This document shows, one piece after another, positions 36,053 to 43,950 of a stretch of 64,000 nucleotides of DNA. Under the pieces are notes generated by a model. The model was not told where the DNA came from. It was given only the letters and a program-made list of their open reading frames with translations, and made no database searches. Made by a program: the position numbers and the translations under genes. The stretch is from Hydrogenophaga sp. BPS33. Lineage in GTDB: Bacteria; Pseudomonadota; Gammaproteobacteria; Burkholderiales; Burkholderiaceae_C. How positions within the stretch are numbered: the first letter of the stretch is position 1; the number at the start of each line of letters is the position of its first letter. The stretch spans positions 4,712,001-4,776,000 of the forward strand of contig NZ_CP044549.1 of assembly GCF_009859475.1 (NCBI RefSeq). Reading direction: 5' to 3'.

Positions 36053-37435
36053 TCAGTGCGCGCTCGCGCCAAGGACCGCGTCGGGCTTCACCTGCTTCAG
36101 GAGATCCAGCATGACCGCCTCGATGCGGTGCAAGGCTTCAGGCGTGTGGCCTTCGAAGCGCAGCACCAGAACCGGCGTGGTGTTCGATGCGCGGATGAGG
36201 CCGAAGCCGTCGGGCCAGTCGATGCGCACGCCATCGATGGTGGACAGCCGGGCCGGCGCGTCCACCTTCGCCAGGGCCACGAGTTTTTCCACGGCCGCAT
36301 GCGGCTCGCCTTCGGCGCAGGCCACGTTGAGCTCGGGCGTGCTGTGGCTGGTGGGCAGCGCGTTGAGCACGGCGCTGGCATCGGGGCTGCGGCTCAAGAT
36401 TTCCAGCAGGCGCGCGCCCGCGTAGGTGCCGTCGTCGAAACCGAACCAGCGCTCCTTGAAGAAGATGTGGCCGCTCATCTCGCCACCGAGCGGGCTGTTC
36501 AGCTCCTTCATGCGCGCCTTGATCAGCGAGTGGCCGGTCTTGTAGATGTGGGCCACGCCGCCGGCCGCTTCGATCGCAGGCGCCAGGCGCTGTGAGCACT
36601 TCACGTCGAACACGATGTCGCCACCGGGCACGCGCGAGAGCACGTCCTGCGAGAACAGGATCATCTGCCGGTCGGGGTAGATGGTCTGGCCGTCCTTGGT
36701 GACGATGCCCAGGCGGTCGCCGTCGCCGTCGAAGGCCAGGCCGAGCTCGGCGTCGGTCTCGCGCAGCGTGCGGATCACGTCCTGCAGGTTCTCGGGCTTG
36801 CTCGGGTCCGGGTGGTGGTTGGGGAAGTTGCCATCGACTTCGCTGTAGAGCTCGATCACCTCGCAGCCCAGCGCGCGGAAGATGCCCGGGGCGGACGCGC
36901 CGGCCACGCCGTTGCCGCAATCCACCACCAGCTTCATGGGGCGCGCGAGCTTCACGTCGGAGACGATGCGGTCGCGGTACGCGGCCGACACGTTGACCAG
37001 GCGCACACGCCCGCCCTCGGCGCGCACATGCGATTCGGCTTCCATGGTCTTGCGCAGGGCCTGGATGTCTTCGCCATAGATCGCGCGGCCGGCCAGCACC
37101 ATCTTGAAACCGTTGTAGTCGCGCGGGTTGTGGCTGCCGGTGACCTGGATACCACTGTGGCACAAGGTTGCCGCTGCGAAGTACAGCATGGGCGTGGTAG
37201 CCAGGCCGATGTCGATCACATCCACCCCGGCGGCCACCAGGCCCCGGATCAGCGCCGCCGAGAGGCCCGGGCCGCTCAGGCGGCCATCGCGCCCCACGGC
37301 AACGGTTTTTTCACCGAGCTTCATGGCCTGGGTGCCGAACGCCAGCCCCAGGGCCTCGGCCACCCCTTCGTTGAGGGCGGTGGGCGTGATGCCCCGGATG
37401 TCGTAGGCCTTGAAGATGGAGGCTGCAACTTGCAT
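36053..37435 (-). CDS. Phosphomannomutase/phosphoglucomutase (AlgC/ManB type)
   Basis: A 460-residue alpha-D-phosphohexomutase with four domains. The phosphoserine is Ser101 in 'VTGSHNPRDYNGFK'. The magnesium loop is 'AFDGDGDRLG' (Asp236, 238, 240), sugar specificity 'GGEMSGHIFF', and phosphate binding 'IRASNTTPVLVLRFE'. It interconverts mannose- or glucose-6-phosphate and the 1-phosphate, feeding GDP-mannose/rhamnose and glucose donors for LPS. The ATG at 37435 begins the conserved 'SIFKAYDIRG' region within a few residues. Confidence 0.95.
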   Translation of the reverse strand: MQVAASIFKAYDIRGITPTALNEGVAEALGLAFGTQAMKLGEKTVAVGRDGRLSGPGLSAALIRGLVAAGVDVIDIGLATTPMLYFAAATLCHSGIQVTGSHNPRDYNGFKMVLAGRAIYGEDIQALRKTMEAESHVRAEGGRVRLVNVSAAYRDRIVSDVKLARPMKLVVDCGNGVAGASAPGIFRALGCEVIELYSEVDGNFPNHHPDPSKPENLQDVIRTLRETDAELGLAFDGDGDRLGIVTKDGQTIYPDRQMILFSQDVLSRVPGGDIVFDVKCSQRLAPAIEAAGGVAHIYKTGHSLIKARMKELNSPLGGEMSGHIFFKERWFGFDDGTYAGARLLEILSRSPDASAVLNALPTSHSTPELNVACAEGEPHAAVEKLVALAKVDAPARLSTIDGVRIDWPDGFGLIRASNTTPVLVLRFEGHTPEALHRIEAVMLDLLKQVKPDAVLGASAH

Positions 37436-37518
37436 GGAATTCCTAAAGTCGGGCAAAAAAGGCATTGTAGGAGGGGGTATTCACCCGCCTTGAAGGACAT
37501 GTCCGAAAACGGCCAGTC

Positions 37519-37526
37519 AAAGCGCG
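37519..37526 (+). promoter_or_regulatory. Possible Ada box upstream of ada-alkA
   Basis: AAAGCGCG matches 7 of 8 bases of the E. coli Ada box AAAGCGCA and lies 24 bases before the start of a gene that itself encodes an Ada DNA-binding domain. A perfect GGACATGTCC palindrome sits just upstream at 37495-37504. In GC-rich DNA a 7/8 match can be chance. Confidence 0.3.
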
Positions 37527-37550
37527 ATCCCGGGCCTACCATGGCAATCC

Positions 37551-39056
37551 ATGAGCCTGACCCACCGCATCGACGACGACGCCTGCTACCGCGCGCTGTG
37601 CGCGCACGACGCACGCTTCGACGGCCGCTTCTTCACCGCCGTCACCTCCACCGGCATTTATTGCCGGCCGGTCTGCCGCGTGCGCACGCCCCGGCGCGAG
37701 AACTGCCGCTTCTTCGAGCACGCGGCACAGGCCGAACATGCGGGTTTTCGCCCCTGCCTGCGCTGCCGCCCCGAACTCGCGCCGCTGGAGCGGCACTGGT
37801 CCACCGAGGACGCCTCCGCCATCCTGGCCCAGCAGGCCACGCGCTGGCTGGACGACCCGCAGCACTGGCAGGACGACGACGCTGCTCCAGTGAGCGAACG
37901 CCTCGCCGCCCGCCTGGGCGTGAGCGACCGCCACCTGCGCCGCGTGTTCGAGGAACGCCTGGGCGTCTCGCCGCTGCAATACCTGCTCACGCGCAAGCTG
38001 CTCACCGCCAAGCAGTTGCTGGCCGACACCGGCCTGCCCATCACCCAGATCGCGCTGGCCAGCGGGTTTGCCAGCGTGCGCCGGTTCAACGCCGCGTTTC
38101 TGGAGCACTACCGCCTGAACCCGACGCAGCTTCGGCGCGAAAGCGTCCGCGTGGAAACCGACGCCGGCACCCCGGTGCGCCTGGGCTACCGGCCGCCCTA
38201 CGACGTGGCGGCCACCCTCGCCTTCTTCCGCCAACGCATGATCGAGAGCGTGGCCTTTCTGGACGGCACCTTGCGCCTGGGCCAGACCCTGCGCATGGAC
38301 ATGGCCGGCCGCACCCACACAGGCTGGCTGCTGGCCACGTTCGACGAAGAGCGCCACCAGCTCGTGCTGCGCGTGAGCGACTCGCTGCGCGAGGTACTGC
38401 CCCAGGTGATCCACCGGCTGCGCGCCGCGCTCGACCTGGATGCCGACCCGGGCGCCATCAACGCCGTGCTGCACAGCGCGTTCCCGCACGGCGACGGCCT
38501 GCGCGTGCCCGGCGCGCTCGACGGTTTCGAGCTGGCCGTGCGCGCCGTGCTCGGCCAGCAGATCACCGTGGCCGCCGCGCGCACGCTGGCGCAGCGCCTG
38601 GTGAACCGCTTTGGCGAACCGATAGACACACCCTTCGCCCCGCTCACACGCCTCTTTCCCACGCCCGCCGCGCTGGCGCAGGCCGAAGGCGATGCGCTGG
38701 GCCAGTTGGGCATCGTCAAGCAACGCCAGGCGGCCATCGTGGCGCTGGCGCGGGGCGTGGCCGAACAAGGCCTGGTGCTCAACGGCAGCGCCGACGTGCC
38801 GGCCACGCTGGCCGCGCTCAAGGCCATGCCCGGCATCGGCGACTGGACCGCGCAGTACATCGCCATGCGCGCGCTGCGCTGGCCCGATGCGTTCCCCGCC
38901 GGCGACGTGGCCCTGCACAAGGCGATGGGCGTGCAAGGCCTGAAACAACCGGCCCGCGAGGCCGAAGCCCTCTCATTGGCCTGGAAGCCCTGGCGCAGCT
39001 ACGCTGTGGTGCGCGCCTGGGCGGCAGGGCAAGTATCTTCTGGAGTTCAAGCATGA
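37551..39056 (+). CDS. alkA: Ada-type regulator fused to 3-methyladenine DNA glycosylase II (AdaN-HTH-AlkA)
   Basis: A 501-residue fusion. Residues 1-80 form the Ada N-terminal zinc domain: Cys38, Cys42, Cys69 and Cys72 fall at the same numbers as in E. coli Ada, and Cys38 is the methylphosphotriester acceptor. Residues about 95-195 are an AraC-type HTH ('LGVSPLQYLLTRKLLTAKQLL', 'ITQIALASGFASVRRFNAAF'). Residues about 205-315 are the AlkA N-domain, and 320-495 the HhH-GPD glycosylase with 'MPGIGDWTAQYIAMRAL' and catalytic Asp in 'FPAGDVALHKAMG'. One protein can sense alkyl damage, activate transcription and excise alkylated bases. It overlaps ogt by 4 bases. Confidence 0.94.
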   Translation: MSLTHRIDDDACYRALCAHDARFDGRFFTAVTSTGIYCRPVCRVRTPRRENCRFFEHAAQAEHAGFRPCLRCRPELAPLERHWSTEDASAILAQQATRWLDDPQHWQDDDAAPVSERLAARLGVSDRHLRRVFEERLGVSPLQYLLTRKLLTAKQLLADTGLPITQIALASGFASVRRFNAAFLEHYRLNPTQLRRESVRVETDAGTPVRLGYRPPYDVAATLAFFRQRMIESVAFLDGTLRLGQTLRMDMAGRTHTGWLLATFDEERHQLVLRVSDSLREVLPQVIHRLRAALDLDADPGAINAVLHSAFPHGDGLRVPGALDGFELAVRAVLGQQITVAAARTLAQRLVNRFGEPIDTPFAPLTRLFPTPAALAQAEGDALGQLGIVKQRQAAIVALARGVAEQGLVLNGSADVPATLAALKAMPGIGDWTAQYIAMRALRWPDAFPAGDVALHKAMGVQGLKQPAREAEALSLAWKPWRSYAVVRAWAAGQVSSGVQA

Positions 39057-39562
39057 AACACGATCCCCTCACCGTCTTCACCACCTGGCAAGGCCCGCTG
39101 GGCGCCATGGTCCTCGCGGCCACGCCGCGCGGCCTGAGCGGCGTCTGGTTCGACGGCCAGCGCCACGGGCCCGACACCTCGGGGTGGCGGCGCGATCCGG
39201 CGCATCCGGTGCTGCTGCAGGCCATCGAGCAACTCGCCCAATACTTTGACGGCCGGCGCACGCAGTTCGAGCTGCCGCTGGACCTGCAAGGTGGCACGCC
39301 CTTCCAGCAGCAGGTGTGGCAGGCGCTGCTGCGCATCGCACCGGGCGATACCACCAGCTACGGCAGCCTGAGCGCGGCCATCGGCAAGCCAGCGGCGGTG
39401 CGCGCGCTCGGCGCGGCTGTGGGGCGCAACCCGATGAGCATCGTCGTGCCCTGCCACCGCGTGCTGGGCGCCAACGGTTCGCTCACCGGCTACGCGGGCG
39501 GGCTGGAGCGCAAGACCGCACTGCTGTCGCTCGAAGGCGCGCGCACGCTTGAAGCGCATTGA
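39053..39562 (+). CDS. ogt: Methylated-DNA-[protein]-cysteine S-methyltransferase
   Basis: A 169-residue O6-alkylguanine-DNA alkyltransferase. The acceptor cysteine is Cys134 in 'IVVPCHRVLG', the DNA-recognition region is 'TPFQQQVWQALLRIAPGDTTSYG', and the tail 'LTGYAGGLERKTALLSLE' is conserved. It supplies the guanine-repair activity of Ada that the upstream Ada-AlkA fusion lacks. Start and stop codons overlap in ATGA, so the two repair proteins are made together. Confidence 0.96.
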   Translation: MKHDPLTVFTTWQGPLGAMVLAATPRGLSGVWFDGQRHGPDTSGWRRDPAHPVLLQAIEQLAQYFDGRRTQFELPLDLQGGTPFQQQVWQALLRIAPGDTTSYGSLSAAIGKPAAVRALGAAVGRNPMSIVVPCHRVLGANGSLTGYAGGLERKTALLSLEGARTLEAH

Positions 39563-39644
39563 GTCGCGGCCCTCATCAATGTCCCGCCGATCCGGCATCA
39601 ATGCGCCCCAGGCCTGGCCCGGGAGCGCGTGCACAATTTGACGC

Positions 39645-40559
39645 ATGAGCCCCCTCCTCGCCCTGGAATTCCTGTTGCTGGCCGCCCTGTGGGGTGCGTC
39701 GTTCCTGTTCACGCGGCTGGGAGCGGCCGAGCTGGGCGCGGTGCCCACGGCGGGCATGCGCGTGGCGCTGGCGGCGCTGTTCCTGCTGCCGGTGTTCCTG
39801 GTCAAGGGGGTGTGGGCCGACTTCCGCCAGCACGCCGGGCGCATCCTCTACATGGGCTTGTTCAACTCGGGCCTGCCCTTCGCCTTGTACGCCTTCGCGG
39901 TGCTGCACATCACCACGGGCTTGAGCTCCATCCTCAACGCCACCGTGCCCCTGTCGGGCGCGCTGGTGGCCTGGCTCTGGCTCAAGGACCGGCCCACCCG
40001 CTCGCGCATGCTCGGGCTGGCGGTGGGTTTCGCGGGTGTCACGCTGCTGGTCATGGGCAAGTCGGGCTTCAGCGCCACCGGCGTGGCCGGGCAAGGCGAC
40101 AGCGCCATCACGCTGCTGGCCATGGGCGCCTGCGTGCTCGCCACGCTGAGCTACGGCTATGCCGCCAGCTTCACCAAACGCTACCTCACGGGTGTGAACC
40201 CCCTGGCCACCGCCACCGGCAGCCAGATCGGCGCGGCGCTCGGCCTGGCCATCCCCACCGCGTGGCTGTGGCCGAGCCAGGCGATCAGCGCCACGGCCTG
40301 GGGCGCGCTGGTGGCCGTGGGCCTGCTGTGCACCGCCATCGCCTACATCCTGTTCTTCCACATCATCGCCAAGGCCGGCCCGAGCCGCGCGCTGGCGGTC
40401 ACGTTCCTGGTGCCGGTGTTCGCCTTGTTCTACGGCGTGGTGTTGTTGGGCGAGGCCATCACGCCCTGGATGATCGGCTGCGGCGTGGTGATCGTGTGTG
40501 GCACGGCGCTGTCCACGGGCCTGGCGAAAGTGCGCTGGCTGGACGCGCGCTCGACCTGA
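39645..40559 (+). CDS. EamA/DMT-family transporter
   Basis: A 304-residue membrane protein with ten predicted helices in two EamA repeats ('LALEFLLLAALWGASFLFTRLGA' begins repeat one; 'ITLLAMGACVLATLSYGYAASFTKRYL' begins repeat two). 'LSSILNATVPLSGALVAWLWL' is a conserved EamA segment. Family members export amino acids or metabolites. It lies 82 bases after ogt and may share its transcript; it is convergent with the LysR gene, one base apart. Substrate unknown. Confidence 0.9.
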   Translation: MSPLLALEFLLLAALWGASFLFTRLGAAELGAVPTAGMRVALAALFLLPVFLVKGVWADFRQHAGRILYMGLFNSGLPFALYAFAVLHITTGLSSILNATVPLSGALVAWLWLKDRPTRSRMLGLAVGFAGVTLLVMGKSGFSATGVAGQGDSAITLLAMGACVLATLSYGYAASFTKRYLTGVNPLATATGSQIGAALGLAIPTAWLWPSQAISATAWGALVAVGLLCTAIAYILFFHIIAKAGPSRALAVTFLVPVFALFYGVVLLGEAITPWMIGCGVVIVCGTALSTGLAKVRWLDARST

Positions 40560-40560
40560 T

Positions 40561-41529
40561 TCACTTCACCGCACGCGATTTCGCGCGGCCCTTGCCCAAC
40601 GCACCCGCACCCGGCAAGGCCAGCGCCACCTCCTCGATGTACCGGGCCAGCACCTGCGCCTCTTCGCTCAAGGGGCGGATGGCCGAGCGGTAGATCTCGG
40701 TCCAGAGTTCCACACGAGGCCGGAACGGGCGCGAGACGATGTCTGGAAAGATGCCCGTGGACAGCAGCATCGGGTTGATCAGGCCGATGCCCACGTTCTG
40801 CTGCACCAGCGCGCACACGCCCATGGACGTGCTGGCCACGATGCCCTTGTCCGGCTGCACGCCGGCTTCCTGCAAGGTCGCGCGCAGCAACAAGGACGTC
40901 GGCGACTCTTCGGGCAGCGCGATCACGTCCAGGCCCACCAGGTCCTCGGGCCGCACGGTGCTGCGGGCCACCAGCGGATGGCGCCGGTGCATCACGGCCA
41001 CCATCAGGTCTTCGGAGATGGTGCGCCGCTCGCACATCTGCACATAGCTGATGGTGTTGGGTGCGGGCGGGTTGGTCACGCCCAGGTCCACCTCGTGGTG
41101 CGCCACCTGCTTGAGCACCTCCGGCGGCCCCACCACCTGCACGCGCACGTTGACATGCGGATGCGACACCTGGAAACGCTGGATCGCCTTGGGCAACAGC
41201 GCCATCAGGGGCGGCGCGTGGGCCGCCACGGTCACGGTGGGCGTGGAGGCCTGCGCGAGCGCGGTGGCTTCTTCCAGGGCCCACGCGAGGTGGTTGGCCG
41301 CCTGCTCGGCGCGCGGCAGCAAACGGCGCGCGGCGGCGGTGGGCACCAGCCGGCCGTGCTCGCGCGCGAACAGCGCCACACCGGTCTCGCGTTCCATCAG
41401 GACCAGCGTTTTGCTCACGGCTGCCTTGGAAATGCCCAGCTTGAGCGCCGCCTCGGCCAGCCCGCGGCTGCGCATGACGGCGGTGAAGATCTGGAAATGG
41501 CGGCCGTTGAGCAAAGAGGAATCGGGCAT
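40561..41529 (-). CDS. LysR-family regulator, divergent from a Bug receptor/ADH/ALDH set
   Basis: A 322-residue LysR protein. HTH 'RHFQIFTAVMRSRGLAEAALKLGISKAAVSKTLVLME' spans about 10-47; note AAVSK instead of the common PAVSR. The effector domain contains 'VDLGVTNPPAPN' and 'LPEESPTSLLLRATLQEAG'. A basic tail 'LGKGRAKSRAVK' ends the protein. It is divergent from the gene at 41699 with 169 bases between, implying control of that operon. Confidence 0.9.
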   Translation of the reverse strand: MPDSSLLNGRHFQIFTAVMRSRGLAEAALKLGISKAAVSKTLVLMERETGVALFAREHGRLVPTAAARRLLPRAEQAANHLAWALEEATALAQASTPTVTVAAHAPPLMALLPKAIQRFQVSHPHVNVRVQVVGPPEVLKQVAHHEVDLGVTNPPAPNTISYVQMCERRTISEDLMVAVMHRRHPLVARSTVRPEDLVGLDVIALPEESPTSLLLRATLQEAGVQPDKGIVASTSMGVCALVQQNVGIGLINPMLLSTGIFPDIVSRPFRPRVELWTEIYRSAIRPLSEEAQVLARYIEEVALALPGAGALGKGRAKSRAVK

Positions 41530-41568
41530 GGCGCTTGCAAGTCGAAGAGGAATCCGACGGCAAAAACC

Positions 41569-41585
41569 GTCAACCGCAGGTTAAC
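41569..41585. promoter_or_regulatory. Candidate LysR operator (GTCAACC-GCA-GGTTAAC)
   Basis: An inverted repeat with 7-base arms (one mismatch) and a 3-base centre lies 40 bases upstream of the lysR start and 114 bases upstream of the facing Bug-receptor gene. Position and dyad fit a LysR recognition site; no other strong dyad is seen in this gap. Confidence 0.35.
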
Positions 41586-41698
41586 AAGAAAACCCACGTC
41601 GAAACACGGTGCTCCCTAGAATTTCCTGTCATCACGCCGTCACGGGCAGTTGTGCCAAGCGACGTGCCACACCCTTCCAACGAACGAGAAAGCCTTCC

Positions 41699-42658
41699 GT
41701 GATCCGCCATTTGATTCCCGCCCTCGCCTTGTCCGCCTGCGCCACCGGCGCTTTCGCACAAGCCTTCCCCAACAAGCCCATCACCATCGTGGTGTCGGTG
41801 CCCGCCGGCGGCACCATCGACGCCATCGCGCGCATGGTCGCCAAGGACATGGGCGAAGCCCTGGGCCAGCCGGTGGTGATCGACAACCGCGCCGGCGCCA
41901 ACGGCAACATCGCCGCCGACTTCGTGCGCCGCTCGCCCGCCGACGGCCACACGCTGCTCATGCTGGCCTCCAGCACGCTCACGCTCGGCCCCTACGTGAT
42001 GGACAAGGTGCCCTTCGACCCGGTGAAGGACTTCGCGCCCGTGGCCATGACCGCCGGCCTCAACATGGCCTTGATTGCCCACCCCAAGGTCGGCGTGAGC
42101 GACGTCAAGGGCCTGGTTGCCGCCATGAAGGCAGCGCCCGGCAAGCTGAACTTCTCCTCCACCGGCAACGGCTCGTTCCCGCACGTGGCCGGCGCGCTGC
42201 TCAACCTGGAGACCAACACCACGGCCACCCACGTGCCCTACAAGGGCCTGGCACCCTCGATCCAGGATCTGCTGGCCGGCGTGGTCGACTTCACCTTCGA
42301 CTCCGGCAGCGCCATCCACGTGAAGAACGGCAAGCTCAAGGCGCTCGCGGTCATCGGACCCAAGCGCGCCGCCGCCCTGCCGGACGTGCCCACCTTCCGC
42401 GAACTCGGCCTGCCCGAGCTGGAGAAGGTGAGCGGCTGGCACGGCGTGTTCGCGCCCGCCGGCACGCCAGCGGCCGTGGTGAACCGCCTCAATGCCGAGA
42501 TCAACAAGAGCCTGAAGAAGCCCGAGTCCGTCGAGCGCGTGCAGGCCATGGGCTTCGAGAGCGTGAGTACCACGCCGGCCGAACTCGGCTCGGTGCTGCA
42601 GCGCGACTTCAAGACCTTTGGCGAGCTGATCACCCGCACCAAGATCAGCGTCAACTGA
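41699..42658 (+). CDS. Bug/TctC-type substrate-binding protein
   Basis: A 319-residue periplasmic receptor. It starts with GTG at 41699 after a GAGAAAG ribosome-binding site; residues 1-21 are a signal peptide ('HLIPALALSACATGAFAQ'). Then come the Bug signatures 'FPNKPITIVVSVPAGGTIDAIAR', 'NGNIAADFVRRSPADGHTLL' and 'HVPYKGLAPSIQDLLAG'. Ligands are usually carboxylates. It is followed by a strong hairpin and then alcohol and aldehyde dehydrogenase genes in the same direction. No tctAB is adjacent. Confidence 0.92.
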   Translation: MIRHLIPALALSACATGAFAQAFPNKPITIVVSVPAGGTIDAIARMVAKDMGEALGQPVVIDNRAGANGNIAADFVRRSPADGHTLLMLASSTLTLGPYVMDKVPFDPVKDFAPVAMTAGLNMALIAHPKVGVSDVKGLVAAMKAAPGKLNFSSTGNGSFPHVAGALLNLETNTTATHVPYKGLAPSIQDLLAGVVDFTFDSGSAIHVKNGKLKALAVIGPKRAAALPDVPTFRELGLPELEKVSGWHGVFAPAGTPAAVVNRLNAEINKSLKKPESVERVQAMGFESVSTTPAELGSVLQRDFKTFGELITRTKISVN

Positions 42659-42677
42659 GCGGCCTCTTGCCCGCTCG

Positions 42678-42701
42678 CACCGAGGGCAGCAGCCCTCGGT
42701 G
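42678..42701 (+). terminator. 10-bp stem hairpin after the Bug receptor gene
   Basis: CACCGAGGGC-AGCA-GCCCTCGGTG is a perfect 10-bp stem with a 4-base loop, starting 19 bases after the stop. A pyrimidine-rich, not pure-T, tract follows. It could terminate most transcripts or protect the receptor mRNA, giving more receptor than the downstream dehydrogenases. Confidence 0.6.
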
Positions 42702-42792
42702 ATCTGTCCTTCTCCCCCCCTCCTTCCTTCACATCGCAGCCCGCCTGCGAGGGGCTTCCTCGCGCGTGGGCTGCGCTCCTTTTTGCCGCGCC

Positions 42793-43947
42793 ATGCTCCG
42801 ATTCCAGTTCGACTCCCCACCCCGCCTCGTCTGCCAGCGCGGCGCGGCCCTGGCGCTTGCCCCGTGGTTGCAGGCCAGGGCGTGCATGCATGCCTTCGTC
42901 GTGACCGACCCGGGCCTGGTGCGCGCCGGCGTGGTCGGTGCGCCGGTGGACGCGTTGCGCGCCGCGGGCCTGCGCGTGACGGTGTACGACCAGGTCGAAG
43001 CCGACCCACCCGAGCACGTGGTGCTGGCCGCCGTGCAAGCGGCGCGTGACGCGGGCGCGGACGGCGTCATCGGCCTGGGCGGCGGCAGTTCGCTGGACAC
43101 GGCCAAACTCGTGGCCCTGCTGGCCGCCACCCCGCAGGCGCTGCCCGACATCTACGGCCCCAACCGGGCGCGAGGACCGCGTTTGCCGCTGGTGCAAGTT
43201 CCCACCACGGCGGGCACGGGCTCGGAAGCCACGCCGACGTCGGTGGTGTCCACGCCGGACCACCAGAAGCGCGGCGTGATCAGTCCGCTGCTGCTGCCCG
43301 ACGTGGCCGTGCTCGACGCCACCCTGACCCTGGGCCTGCCGCCCGCGCCCACGGCCATGACCGGCATCGACGCCATGGTGCACGCCATCGAGGCCTACAC
43401 CACGCGGCACTTGAAGAACCCGGTGTCCGACGCGCTCGCGGTGCGCGCGCTGCAGTTGCTGCACACCCACCTGGGCCGCGCGGTGCAGCACGGCGACGAC
43501 CTCGACGCCCGCGAAGGCATGCTGCTGGGCTCCGCCCTGGCCGGCATGGCGTTCGCGAACGCACCGGTCGCGGCCATCCACGCACTCGCCCACCCCTTGG
43601 GAAGCCACTTCCATGTGCCCCATGGGCTGGCCAATGCCCTGGTGATGGTGCCGGTGCTGCGCTTCAACCTGCCGGTGGCCGGCCACCTGTACGCGGAACT
43701 GGCCCGCGCCCTGGACCCGGCATGGCTGGGCAAGGGCGAGGCCGTCGCGGCCGACGCCTTCATCACCCTGATGGCACAACACGTGTCGCAAGCCCCGATC
43801 CCGCAACGCCTGCGCGACGTGGGCATTGCCGCGCCCGAGGTGCCGACCTTGGCGCAGGCGGCCATGGACGTGCGCCGCCTGCTCGACAACAACCTGCGCG
43901 ACGTGCAAGAAAGCGATGCGCTGGCCCTCTATTCAGAAAGCTTCTAA
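42793..43947 (+). CDS. Iron-containing alcohol dehydrogenase
   Basis: A 384-residue group III alcohol dehydrogenase. The NAD loop is 'VIGLGGGSSLDTAKL', followed by 'LVQVPTTAGTGSEATPTSV'. Iron ligands are expected from 'GIDAMVHAIEAYT' (Asp and His) and 'HALAHPLGSHFHVPHGLANA' (two His). The ATG at 42793 starts the family sequence; an ATG at 42766 would only add nine residues. It ends 3 bases before the aldehyde dehydrogenase start, so the pair probably oxidises an alcohol through the aldehyde to the acid. Confidence 0.93.
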   Translation: MLRFQFDSPPRLVCQRGAALALAPWLQARACMHAFVVTDPGLVRAGVVGAPVDALRAAGLRVTVYDQVEADPPEHVVLAAVQAARDAGADGVIGLGGGSSLDTAKLVALLAATPQALPDIYGPNRARGPRLPLVQVPTTAGTGSEATPTSVVSTPDHQKRGVISPLLLPDVAVLDATLTLGLPPAPTAMTGIDAMVHAIEAYTTRHLKNPVSDALAVRALQLLHTHLGRAVQHGDDLDAREGMLLGSALAGMAFANAPVAAIHALAHPLGSHFHVPHGLANALVMVPVLRFNLPVAGHLYAELARALDPAWLGKGEAVAADAFITLMAQHVSQAPIPQRLRDVGIAAPEVPTLAQAAMDVRRLLDNNLRDVQESDALALYSESF

Positions 43948-43950
43948 GCC

